Shown here: piece by piece, positions 1-5,923 of the stretch
Layout: every line of letters starts with the position of its first letter
Position numbering within the stretch: position 1 is the stretch's first letter
Origin: a bacterium
GTDB lineage: Bacteria; Ratteibacteria; UBA8468; B48-G9; DTJG01
Length of the DNA: 5,923 nt
Direction: 5' to 3'
NCBI GenBank assembly: GCA_026418655.1
Contig: JAOAAW010000191.1
Span: 1-5,923, forward strand
Position numbers and translations under genes: made by a program
Notes under the pieces: model-generated
The model's database searches: none
What the model was told of the DNA's origin: nothing
The model's input: only the letters and a program-made list of their open reading frames with translations

Positions 1-1731
1 TGAAAGCCTGGCAAAAACAGAGGTTGTTTTCACTATATCCCTAAGTTGAGAATCACTCATTTTCTCTATCTGCTCACCCGTTATTATACCTTTTATATCC
101 AGGGAAACCTCGCTGCATATTTTTCCAGTCACAAGTTCATTATCCCCGGTCAACACCTTGAAATCTATACCCAATCTTTTTAAATATTCTATGGTCTTCT
201 TTGCGGTTGGCTTAGGTGGATCAAGAAAGGCAATATAACCCTTCAAAATAAGATCTTTTTCATCCTCTATCGTGTATCTTTCCTTATTTTTATCAAAATC
301 CTTGTAGGCAATCGCCAGCACTCTGAACCCATCCGAACTCAGTTGGTGATATTCGTTTTTTAAATCTGCAAGTATCAATGGTTCCATGTCAAGAATTTCA
401 CCGTCAAGCTCGTATTCTGTGCACCTTTTGAATATTTCTTCAGGAGCACCTTTTGCGATTAGTCTATTCTTACCATCAATTTCCACAACCACTGACATAA
501 TTTTTCTGGCAAAGTCAAAAGGAATTTCGTCAATTTTTCTGTACTGCTTTACCAGAAGTTCCTTATGCTCAAGAATAGCTCTGTCAAGAATATTCTTGAG
601 TCCTGTTTGATAAAAACTATTGATATAGGCAAATTTTAGAACATCGTCATCTTCATTTCTTACAACATCACAGTGTTTCTCCAGAACAATCTCATCAAGA
701 GTAAGTGTTCCTGTTTTATCAGTGCATAGCACATCCATTGCTCCGAAGTTTTGAATAGCACTGAGTCTTTTTACAATAACCTTTTTCCTTGACATCGCAA
801 TGGCACCTTTTGAAAGGTTTATCGTCACAATCATAGGAAGCATTTCGGGGGTAAGTCCAACTGCAACTGAAAGTGAAAACAAAAGGGCCTGAATAATATC
901 TCCTTTCTTAAAAAAAGTATGAATTGCAAAAATTGCCAGAACCAAGACAATCATTGCACGAATCATTAGCCAAGTGAAACTTTTAATACCTTTATCAAAA
1001 CCGCTTTCCATTGTGGCTGTGGCAAGCTTGTGAGCAATCTTACCAAATTGTGTTGAAGCACCGGTTCTTATAACTACCCCTAATGCGGTTCCACTGATAA
1101 CAGTTGAACCCATAAAGGCAATATTACCCATTTCGAAAACCGAAGTACTTTTTAATTCCAAAGGCTCAGATGTTTTTTCCACAGGAAATGACTCGCCGGT
1201 TAATGTTGATTGATTAACAAACAAATCCTTGCATGAAAAAATTCTTAGATCGGCAGGAACCATATCTCCTGCGGATAAACTGATAATGTCTCCAGGTACT
1301 ATTTCTCTGATTTTTATTTCTCCAAATTTGCCATTCCGGGATACAGTTGCTGTGGCACGAACCATTTCACTGAGTCGTTCTGTTTCCTTACCCGCACGAT
1401 ACTCCTGAAAAAAGGACAAAACAACACTCAGGAAAGCCATAAGAATAACAATAATCGCGCTAAAATTCTCTCCAAAAAAGATGGAAAAACCAGCAATAAT
1501 CAAAAGTACAATAACAAGGGGATTTAAAAATTTTGAGAAAAATTGAAAGAGGATGGTTCTTCTCTTTTTCTTTACAGGCTCATTATATCCATATTCTTCA
1601 AGGCGACTATTGGCTTCTTCATCTGTGAGGCCATGATATGATGTCCCAAGCTTTTCAAAAATTGTCTCATGGGACAACCTGACATAATCAAAGTCCCAGT
1701 TCTGTGATGCTGGTTTTCTTTTCCCATGCAT
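1..1731 (-). CDS. mgtA: Magnesium-translocating P-type ATPase, MgtA type (C-terminus beyond window)
   Basis: Inner-membrane P3-type ATPase that uses ATP to bring Mg2+ into the cytoplasm. 577 residues are present, open to the left edge; MgtA proteins are usually about 900, so roughly a third is missing. Seen in order: N-terminal cation-ATPase segment (about 15-50); first membrane pair (about 68-108); actuator-domain TGES at 178-181; membrane segments around 252-300 carrying PEMLP (295-299); phosphorylation motif DKTGTLT at 338-344 with D338 as the phospho-acceptor; nucleotide-binding KGAP at 427-430; DPPKP at 504-508; and TGDN at 528-531. The stretch following D338 (LEKHCD, then YQTGLKN at 374-380) and GLTPEMLPMIVT before it are characteristic of MgtA/MgtB rather than Ca2+ or K+ pumps. 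The ATG at 1731 is the only in-frame ATG after an upstream stop and has AGGA eight bases before it. No frameshift is seen. It is divergent from the glycan operon and probably functionally unrelated. Confidence 0.93.
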   Translation of the reverse strand, partial: MHGKRKPASQNWDFDYVRLSHETIFEKLGTSYHGLTDEEANSRLEEYGYNEPVKKKRRTILFQFFSKFLNPLVIVLLIIAGFSIFFGENFSAIIVILMAFLSVVLSFFQEYRAGKETERLSEMVRATATVSRNGKFGEIKIREIVPGDIISLSAGDMVPADLRIFSCKDLFVNQSTLTGESFPVEKTSEPLELKSTSVFEMGNIAFMGSTVISGTALGVVIRTGASTQFGKIAHKLATATMESGFDKGIKSFTWLMIRAMIVLVLAIFAIHTFFKKGDIIQALLFSLSVAVGLTPEMLPMIVTINLSKGAIAMSRKKVIVKRLSAIQNFGAMDVLCTDKTGTLTLDEIVLEKHCDVVRNEDDDVLKFAYINSFYQTGLKNILDRAILEHKELLVKQYRKIDEIPFDFARKIMSVVVEIDGKNRLIAKGAPEEIFKRCTEYELDGEILDMEPLILADLKNEYHQLSSDGFRVLAIAYKDFDKNKERYTIEDEKDLILKGYIAFLDPPKPTAKKTIEYLKRLGIDFKVLTGDNELVTGKICSEVSLDIKGIITGEQIEKMSDSQLRDIVKTTSVFARLS

Positions 1732-1739
1732 GACAACAG

Positions 1740-1743
1740 TCCT
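1740..1743 (-). promoter_or_regulatory. Ribosome binding site of mgtA
   Basis: Read on the minus strand, AGGA lies eight bases before the ATG at 1731. It supports that start over the out-of-frame ATG at 1757, which has no Shine-Dalgarno. Confidence 0.6.
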
Positions 1744-1786
1744 AAATGTGTTTCCATATTTGTTTTCTTAAATAAAATTTTCCATT

Positions 1787-1802
1787 AATTTTTATTATAA
1801 CA
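1787..1802 (-). promoter_or_regulatory. Extended -10 promoter of mgtA
   Basis: On the minus strand the sequence TGTTATAAT (1802 down to 1794) is an exact match to the extended -10 element TGnTATAAT of housekeeping sigma factors. No good -35 box lies 16-18 bases upstream (ATTTTT there), which is normal for extended -10 promoters; the region is instead A/T tracts that could act as an UP element. Transcription would start near 1787, giving a leader of about 55 bases. That is too short for an M-box magnesium riboswitch. The region is AT-rich, so a chance match is possible. Confidence 0.55.
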
Positions 1803-1807
1803 TTTTT

Positions 1808-1836
1808 TGGTCAAAAAAAAATTTTTAAAAAGACCA
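1808..1836. repeat. Interrupted dyad TGGTC-N19-GACCA in an A/T tract
   Basis: TGGTC (1808-1812) and GACCA (1832-1836) are perfect inverted 5-base arms around 19 bases made only of A and T runs. The dyad lies over about -21 to -49 of the mgtA promoter, where a regulator could bind. The arms are short and the inner bases do not pair as a stem, so it is unlikely to be a terminator. It may be coincidence. Confidence 0.3.
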
Positions 1837-1951
1837 TGAGATAAACTTTCTGGCAAAAAGAAGATATCAACCGATCATCCTGTACGGTTTTCATTCGAAC
1901 TATGTCTATGGATACAAAGATATAAAATGACAATGAAAAAAACCTGGGCAC

Positions 1952-1986
1952 TTGACAAATTAAAATATTGTATTAAAATTGTATTA
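1952..1986 (+). promoter_or_regulatory. Sigma-70-type promoter of the regulator operon
   Basis: A perfect -35 box TTGACA (1952-1957) is followed, after 16 bases, by TAAAAT (1974-1979), which matches the -10 consensus at five of six positions. The predicted start near 1986 would give a leader of about 29 bases to the ATG at 2015. It is the only clear plus-strand promoter before the four-gene cluster, and no internal terminator is seen, so it probably serves the whole operon. The start point falls inside the palindrome at 1979-1993. Confidence 0.6.
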
Positions 1987-1993
1987 AATACAA
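1979..1993. promoter_or_regulatory. Palindromic operator candidate, AraR-like half-sites
   Basis: TTGTATTAAATACAA is a perfect 7-base inverted repeat around a central A. It fits the general GntR-family pattern GT-Nx-AC. The outer half-sites TTGTA and TACAA resemble those of the Bacillus subtilis AraR operator, where they lie closer together (two bases between them rather than five). AraR has the same GntR-HTH plus LacI-type sensor build as the protein encoded 22 bases downstream. The site covers the last base of the -10 box and the predicted transcription start, so binding would block the promoter: autorepression is the simplest model. A further half-site, TTGTATT, lies at 1968-1974. That the neighbouring regulator binds here is inferred. 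Confidence 0.5.
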
Positions 1994-2014
1994 AAAAACT
2001 ACAATCAATCATTT

Positions 2015-3157
2015 ATGGAAATCTACAGAAGATTGACAGCACAAATAGTAAAGGAGAAGTCTCAACCGATGTACTATCAGATAGCCAGAGAACTGGAACG
2101 GCTTATAGAAAATGGTACACTTCAACCAGGTGAAAGGTTACCCGGAGATACCTATTTAAGCAGGGTATTAAAAATTAATTACCGGACACTGGAAAAGGTT
2201 CTTGAGCATCTTCAAGAAAAAGGATTAGTTACAAAAAAAGGACGCCATACATTTATCAGTGAGAATATCAAAAAGGCTATTCCCAACATTGGTTTCTTTT
2301 ATTTAACAGAAGCAGAGTATTACATGGCAAAAAGGGGTGAATTCATGCATGGGAAGTTTTCACAGGCTGGTTATGACCTGAAAATCATTCCTTATCAGAA
2401 CAGGAACTATTTTGAGGAAGTGAACCTCATTGAGGAAATAAGAAAAAGGGACCTGGCTGGAGCTGTAATTGTACCAACCAACACCCTGGCATGTAAGAAA
2501 TCTCTCCTTGCTCTTGAAAAAGAAAAAATCCCCTATGTGAGACTTGGAAGAAGTTTTTTCTCCGGTGAGCTGAAGGCACCACTGGTGAGAGGAAATGATA
2601 AAAAAAGTGTTATGGTTTTGCTTGATTATTTATGGAAGATTGGACACAGAAAAATAGGATTAATCACTGGAGAACATGGTGATGAAAATGAACAGGCATA
2701 TAAAGATTTTTATAGAGATAAAAAAATTTCCCCGGAGGAACGATGGTGTTTGGGGATAGGTTTTACAGGACCGATTGAACAGTGGAATTCAATCACCGGT
2801 GAGTTTATTGCAAAAGGATACTTAGAAAAAAATCCGGATGTGACAGCAATTATAGCCACATTACCGATAGCCTGGGATTTTATGAAAGTGGCTTTTTTAT
2901 GCGGAAGAAATGTCCCTGAACATTTATCAGTGGTGGCTCTGAGCTATCGGCCAGAATGGATCACGATCAAACCTGCTTTGACTGCTGTTGAACTTTCTGA
3001 CAAAAAGATGGGTGAGACTGCAGCGCAATTGTTATTGGAAGTAATAGAAACCGGATTCCCGGATAAAGAGAAGATTATCTTTGTTGATTATGATCTTGTA
3101 GAAAGAGAATCAGTCGCACCACCAGCAATTAAGATGGATGGCGTGTCTGGTTCATAG
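2015..3157 (+). CDS. GntR-type HTH / LacI-type sugar-sensor transcriptional regulator (AraR-like architecture)
   Basis: Cytoplasmic DNA-binding regulator of 380 residues, normal length for this two-domain build. Residues about 18-82 form a GntR winged helix-turn-helix: YYQIARELERLIENG, LQPGERLPGD, recognition helix near YRTLEKVLEHL (56-66), then the wing EKGLVTKKGRHTFI. Residues about 90-370 form a LacI/periplasmic-binding-protein-like sensor: NIGFFY strand at 91-96, AGAVIVPTN (148-156), IPYVRLGRS (172-180), the family hallmark KIGHRKIGLITG (208-219), NPDVTAIIA (273-281) and VPEHLSVVAL (300-309). The ligand is probably a sugar; which one cannot be read. It is first in a cluster with secreted glycosidase-like proteins and has an AraR-like palindrome over its promoter, so autoregulation is likely. 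Start is uncertain: ATG 2015 has no clear Shine-Dalgarno, while ATG 2069 (residue 19) has AAGGAG 12 bases before it but would trim the usual N-terminal turn of the HTH domain. Confidence 0.88.
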   Translation: MEIYRRLTAQIVKEKSQPMYYQIARELERLIENGTLQPGERLPGDTYLSRVLKINYRTLEKVLEHLQEKGLVTKKGRHTFISENIKKAIPNIGFFYLTEAEYYMAKRGEFMHGKFSQAGYDLKIIPYQNRNYFEEVNLIEEIRKRDLAGAVIVPTNTLACKKSLLALEKEKIPYVRLGRSFFSGELKAPLVRGNDKKSVMVLLDYLWKIGHRKIGLITGEHGDENEQAYKDFYRDKKISPEERWCLGIGFTGPIEQWNSITGEFIAKGYLEKNPDVTAIIATLPIAWDFMKVAFLCGRNVPEHLSVVALSYRPEWITIKPALTAVELSDKKMGETAAQLLLEVIETGFPDKEKIIFVDYDLVERESVAPPAIKMDGVSGS

Positions 3158-3180
3158 TTCATAATATCATTTTCCTTAAA

Positions 3181-3190
3181 AAGGAGAGGT
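3181..3190 (+). promoter_or_regulatory. Strong ribosome binding site of the pseudopilin gene
   Basis: AAGGAGAGGT, with AGGAG six bases from the ATG at 3193, is the best Shine-Dalgarno in the window. It contrasts with the weak one in front of the regulator and suggests the pseudopilin is made in larger amount from the shared transcript. Confidence 0.65.
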
Positions 3191-3192
3191 AA

Positions 3193-3903
3193 ATGGAAGG
3201 AAGAGGAAAAGGGTTTACTTTGATAGAGCTGCTGGTTGTAATCGCTATTATTGCTATACTTGGTGCGATGCTACTTCCAGCCATTTCAAGGGCAAGGGAA
3301 AAGGCAAGACAGGCTGTCTGCCTGAATAACATGAAGCAGATTGGTCTTGCTCTGATGATGTATGCAGAAGACTTTGATGGTTGGATTGCTCAGCAAAAGA
3401 GCGCTACCGCCAAGTGGGATGCTGTACTTTTTGATGCTGGTTATATAAAAAGTCGGAATATATTCGTCTGTCCATCCTATCCACCAAAAAAGTATACAGA
3501 CTACAGTCAGATTTATGGTATGAGGGACCTTGATCGCACTGTACCACAAGTGGGTACAGGTTATTGCACCTATGACGCTGCAGGCAATCCTTTTCTGAGG
3601 CTCAAAAAGGTGAAAGCACCATCAGATTTCTTCCTTATCGCAGACAGTATTGAGTCGCCAATCCAAAAAAGACAGATATATCTCATTCAACTTGTGTTCA
3701 ATAGCCAGTGTCTGATGCACCTTCGTCATAATGGATTTGCCAATGTTGTTTTTGCTGATGGACATGCAGAAGCATGCAATGCATCCAGAATAAGGGATAT
3801 GGTGCTACGAGAATTCCGGATTGTGTTCCCCACGGTTCCAGCATGGTGGATAACTGCTATTTATGTGATGTTACCGGATGGGACAATTGTGAATTTGAGG
3901 TAA
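3193..3903 (+). CDS. Type II secretion/type IV pilin-like pseudopilin with H-X9-DG motif
   Basis: Secreted or membrane-anchored pseudopilin of 236 residues. It has a class III signal: a short basic leader ending in G7, then F8-T-L-I-E12. A prepilin peptidase would cut between G7 and F8, and E12 is the conserved Glu+5. The hydrophobic helix runs from 8 to about 30 (FTLIELLVVIAIIAILGAML), followed by SRAREKARQAVCLNNMKQIG, which is typical of PVC-type pseudopilins. The globular part ends with H179-X9-D189-G190 (RHNGFANVVFADGHAE), the H-X9-DG signature of DUF1559-type proteins. About 46 residues follow it (WWITAIYVMLPDG near 218-230), a longer tail than is usual. Five cysteines (43, 93, 125, 173, 195) could form disulfides. 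The Shine-Dalgarno AGGAG lies six bases before the ATG, 35 bases after the regulator. No other secretion genes are nearby, so it may be a lone paralog serving the secreted neighbours; that role is inferred. Confidence 0.9.
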   Translation: MEGRGKGFTLIELLVVIAIIAILGAMLLPAISRAREKARQAVCLNNMKQIGLALMMYAEDFDGWIAQQKSATAKWDAVLFDAGYIKSRNIFVCPSYPPKKYTDYSQIYGMRDLDRTVPQVGTGYCTYDAAGNPFLRLKKVKAPSDFFLIADSIESPIQKRQIYLIQLVFNSQCLMHLRHNGFANVVFADGHAEACNASRIRDMVLREFRIVFPTVPAWWITAIYVMLPDGTIVNLR

Positions 3904-3933
3904 GGTCTGAAAGTATCCAGTATTCGTTTTCAT

Positions 3934-3938
3934 GGGAG
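3934..3938 (+). promoter_or_regulatory. Ribosome binding site deciding the start at 3944
   Basis: GGGAG sits five bases before ATG 3944 and inside the reading frame that would begin at ATG 3932. The upstream ATG is preceded only by a T-rich stretch. The signal therefore favours the shorter protein, whose N-terminus MNEKIILTG also makes a cleaner signal peptide. Confidence 0.6.
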
Positions 3939-3943
3939 AATAC

Positions 3944-5056
3944 ATGAACGAAAAGATTATATTAACAGGTCTCTTGTTATTTTTTCTTCCATTGACCTGC
4001 AAGGATGTTTCAGGACAGCATTTTTCCTTCAGGCAGGCCTTTGGAAAACATAACACTGTGCGGATTATGTTAAACAATGGAAAGAAATTAAGTCATATCA
4101 ATTTCCATCTGCCACAAAGAGAAAAATACCTGTACATAGAATATCCTGAATTACCCAAACTACCTACCAGACCAGAACAATTACTGCCAGGGTATTCGGT
4201 CTGGGGTACTGGTTCTGATTTCCTGGATTCTGTGTTCAATAAAGAAATGCTGGAAAGGACACTGCGCATCAGAAATGAACTGGCACCCGACACTGAAAAA
4301 ATTTTCATGGGAGCAACACATGTAATTCACAGGGGGTTAGATATCTTCTCTCATAAAGGAACCACTAAAATAGAAATTCCCCAGCAAACAAGAGAACAAT
4401 TTTTCAGGTACTTTGCTGAGTATCTCAAAATACTTAAAAAATATGGGATAAAGGAAGTTTATTTCCACCTGGCTGATGAGCGTGATGGAAAGGAATTAGA
4501 AGCATGGCTACCAGTATTTGATATTGTACATAAGGCTGGTGGAAAAATTATCACCTGTATGCAAATTGGGGCTCAGTGTTTTGAAATTGTGGGTGGAATA
4601 ACTGATATTTTTCTCTGTGAGAATGGTATCAATAGAAATGAAGTGGACAAGTGGCATTCAAAAGGTACCAAAATCTGGCCTATATGGAATCCGACGGGTG
4701 GCAGGGAGGATTCTGATCTTGCCCGTCGCCATCATGGACTGCTTTTATGGAAAACTGGATGTGATGGTGTGATGGAAGTATGGTATTCCCTGGACTCTGG
4801 CTGGATGGAAGCTGCTTGCGGGAAAACAGGACTTGGTGGTGATGGTCAGCAGAATCTTGTATATCGGACTGCAACAGGCATTATTGATACTATCCAGTGG
4901 GAAGGTTATAGGGAAGGAATTGATGACTTGCGTTATATCGCCACCCTTGAGAAACTGATTGAGAAAGCCAAAAAAACAGGTAGAAAGAAAAATGAAGTGA
5001 TTGCGACAAAAAGATATCTTGAAAGTAAAGTATTGATGTGGAATATGGAAACTTAG
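3944..5056 (+). CDS. Secreted GH123/DUF4091-like glycoside hydrolase-like protein
   Basis: 370-residue exported protein resembling the catalytic part of GH123/DUF4091 proteins; known GH123 enzymes are N-acetylgalactosaminidases. ATG 3944 is chosen because GGGAG lies five bases before it; the ATG at 3932 in the same frame has no Shine-Dalgarno and would only add four residues. A Sec signal fits 1-24 (hydrophobic 5-18, cut near SG/QHF). LPLTC is a poor lipobox, so a lipoprotein is less likely. Residues about 150-200 read as a TIM-barrel strand, YGIKEVYFHLADER, with D178-E179 matching the acid pair expected in GH123. LLLWKTGCDG (266-275) and IQWEGYREGIDDLRYI (317-332) match the C-terminal signature of DUF4091. 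Many relatives are 500-900 residues with an N-terminal beta domain that is absent here. The preceding gap is 40 bases, consistent with an operon. Activity and substrate are unproven; recognition is from motifs only. Confidence 0.72.
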   Translation: MNEKIILTGLLLFFLPLTCKDVSGQHFSFRQAFGKHNTVRIMLNNGKKLSHINFHLPQREKYLYIEYPELPKLPTRPEQLLPGYSVWGTGSDFLDSVFNKEMLERTLRIRNELAPDTEKIFMGATHVIHRGLDIFSHKGTTKIEIPQQTREQFFRYFAEYLKILKKYGIKEVYFHLADERDGKELEAWLPVFDIVHKAGGKIITCMQIGAQCFEIVGGITDIFLCENGINRNEVDKWHSKGTKIWPIWNPTGGREDSDLARRHHGLLLWKTGCDGVMEVWYSLDSGWMEAACGKTGLGGDGQQNLVYRTATGIIDTIQWEGYREGIDDLRYIATLEKLIEKAKKTGRKKNEVIATKRYLESKVLMWNMET

Positions 5057-5106
5057 ACCAGATTCGCTCTGAGATAATCAAACATATTTTAAAATTAATG
5101 TAAAAA

Positions 5107-5111
5107 GGGAG
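5107..5111 (+). promoter_or_regulatory. Ribosome binding site of the last gene
   Basis: GGGAG, within AAAAAGGGAGAA, lies five bases before the ATG at 5117. It fixes the start of the partial gene and nearly copies the arrangement in front of the gene at 3944. Confidence 0.6.
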
Positions 5112-5116
5112 AATTT

Positions 5117-5923
5117 ATGAAAGAATATTGGAATTGTATGTTTGCTGGAATATTAGTGTGTCTTGCTTTATTTATTACCAGGCATTCTGAAGCATTGACA
5201 GTAAAACCGTTTATCTACCACCAGGATTTTGAAAATGGTATTGACCCGATGAAGTTTGTCTCTGCAAGAGGTAAATATACATTGAATTTTCAGGGCATCA
5301 CTGATGAGCAGGCTTTTTCAGGTAAAAAATCATTCAAAATTGATATCATTCTGGACGCAGGTGGTTCTTATACATTGGCGATACCTCTTGATGATATTCC
5401 TGTAGTAGATAATCTGAAATTTTCTGGAATGATCAGGGTGGCAGAAGCACCACCAAGAAGTCCAGTAGTGTTGGGTCTGGATTTTCGTTACTGGCCATGT
5501 CTGATGGAAACATCTGGAACAAGAGATTTTCCCTGGAATACTAAATACGATGACTGGGTCAAAATTTCTGCTGATATTCCTTATCGTGCACATGGACAGG
5601 CAAGTAAATTCCATTATTTTCCTGAACTTTTCTGGGCAGTGGAACCAGAAAACACAGGTATTTATGTAGCCAGAATTTTCCTGACTCTCTTTACCCGTGC
5701 AACAGGAGACATAACACGCAGGTTTATTGTTTATGTTGATGATTTGAAGATAGAGGGTGAAGTCCCAGATAAAGATGAATTCAAGAAGGATACAGAACAA
5801 AGATGGAAACAAGTATCCGAGAAAACAGAAAAGAAAATCCTTGAGTGGGAAGGCGCTATTAAAGAAGCAGAAGCTCAGATTTCTAAGTTGACAAACCTTT
5901 CTCCTGAAGCAGAAAAACTCAAA
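5117..5923 (+). CDS. Secreted protein with probable carbohydrate-binding-like beta domain and helical segment (partial, C-terminus beyond window)
   Basis: The reading frame is open for 269 codons to the right edge. The start follows a good Shine-Dalgarno (GGGAG, five bases away). The N-terminus is a Sec signal: MKEYWN, hydrophobic 8-20 and probable cleavage after SEA (residue 26). Residues about 32-215 look like one beta-sandwich of the kind used as carbohydrate-binding modules: it opens with YHQDFENGID (34-43), has AFSGKKSFKIDI (66-77), aromatic patches DFRYWP (122-127) and FPELFW (168-173), and ends with FIVYVDDLKIEGE (203-215), a typical closing strand pair. Residues 217-269 are highly charged (E/K/Q) and probably form a helix or coiled coil. 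No catalytic domain is visible before the edge. It may continue into a GH123/DUF4091-type or other hydrolase domain, but that is a guess. It lies 60 bases after the previous gene, probably in the same operon. I do not recognise the family by name. Confidence 0.8.
   Translation, partial: MKEYWNCMFAGILVCLALFITRHSEALTVKPFIYHQDFENGIDPMKFVSARGKYTLNFQGITDEQAFSGKKSFKIDIILDAGGSYTLAIPLDDIPVVDNLKFSGMIRVAEAPPRSPVVLGLDFRYWPCLMETSGTRDFPWNTKYDDWVKISADIPYRAHGQASKFHYFPELFWAVEPENTGIYVARIFLTLFTRATGDITRRFIVYVDDLKIEGEVPDKDEFKKDTEQRWKQVSEKTEKKILEWEGAIKEAEAQISKLTNLSPEAEKLK

Noticed and set aside
386..610. 74-codon plus-strand frame
   Set aside because: Lies antisense within the well-supported mgtA frame; composition is low-complexity serine/isoleucine, typical of a shadow.
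1572..1757. 61-codon minus-strand frame with an ATG at 1757, possibly an mgtA leader peptide
   Set aside because: It overlaps the mgtA coding sequence in another frame, has no Shine-Dalgarno, and does not resemble the short proline-rich MgtL leader.
1869..1889. Inverted repeat AACCG-N11-CGGTT in the intergenic region as a terminator or operator
   Set aside because: Only five base pairs with an 11-base loop and no clean T-run after it; expected by chance in a region of this size.
1927..2133. 68-codon plus-strand frame running into the regulator
   Set aside because: Overlaps the regulator in another frame, spans the predicted promoter and palindrome, and has no ribosome binding site or recognisable motif.
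3904..3943. Possible separate promoter or terminator between the pseudopilin and the glycosidase-like gene
   Set aside because: The 40-base gap has no stem-loop and no paired -35/-10 boxes, so the genes are read as one operon.
5330..5812. 160-codon minus-strand frame
   Set aside because: Fully antisense to the exported protein gene at 5117, whose frame has a signal peptide, Shine-Dalgarno and coherent domain pattern; the antisense product is rich in Cys/His/Trp without a family signature.

Overview
The window (about 40% GC by eye, bacterial) holds five protein genes in two divergent units separated by a 283-base intergenic region. The best hint to the host is the lone type II/IV pseudopilin with an H-X9-DG motif, next to a GntR/LacI-type sugar regulator and secreted glycosidase-like proteins. 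That combination is common in Lentisphaerota and other PVC-superphylum bacteria, and in some related candidate phyla. The lineage is inferred from gene style only; there is no rRNA or marker gene here.

Left part, minus strand (1-1731): the first 577 residues of an MgtA-type magnesium-importing P-type ATPase, cut by the left edge just after the TGDN motif of the phosphorylation domain. It has a good Shine-Dalgarno and an exact extended -10 promoter (TGTTATAAT).

Intergenic region (1732-2014): AT-rich, with divergent promoters. The rightward promoter (TTGACA-N16-TAAAAT) overlaps a perfect 15-base palindrome, TTGTATTAAATACAA. Its outer half-sites, TTGTA/TACAA, resemble those bound by AraR, a regulator with the same two-domain build as the one encoded just downstream.

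Right part, plus strand (2015-5923): four closely spaced genes with gaps of 35, 40 and 60 bases and no terminator visible between them. They encode (1) a GntR-HTH/LacI-sensor regulator, (2) an H-X9-DG pseudopilin, (3) a short secreted GH123/DUF4091-like protein, and (4) the start of a secreted protein with a probable beta-sandwich domain followed by a charged helical segment, cut by the right edge. The simplest reading is a small, self-regulated glycan-response operon: the regulator senses a sugar and controls secreted proteins that bind or cleave a polysaccharide or glycoprotein glycan. The pseudopilin may help surface display or secretion. The substrate cannot be told from the sequence. No tRNA, rRNA, CRISPR array, insertion sequence or transposase was seen.
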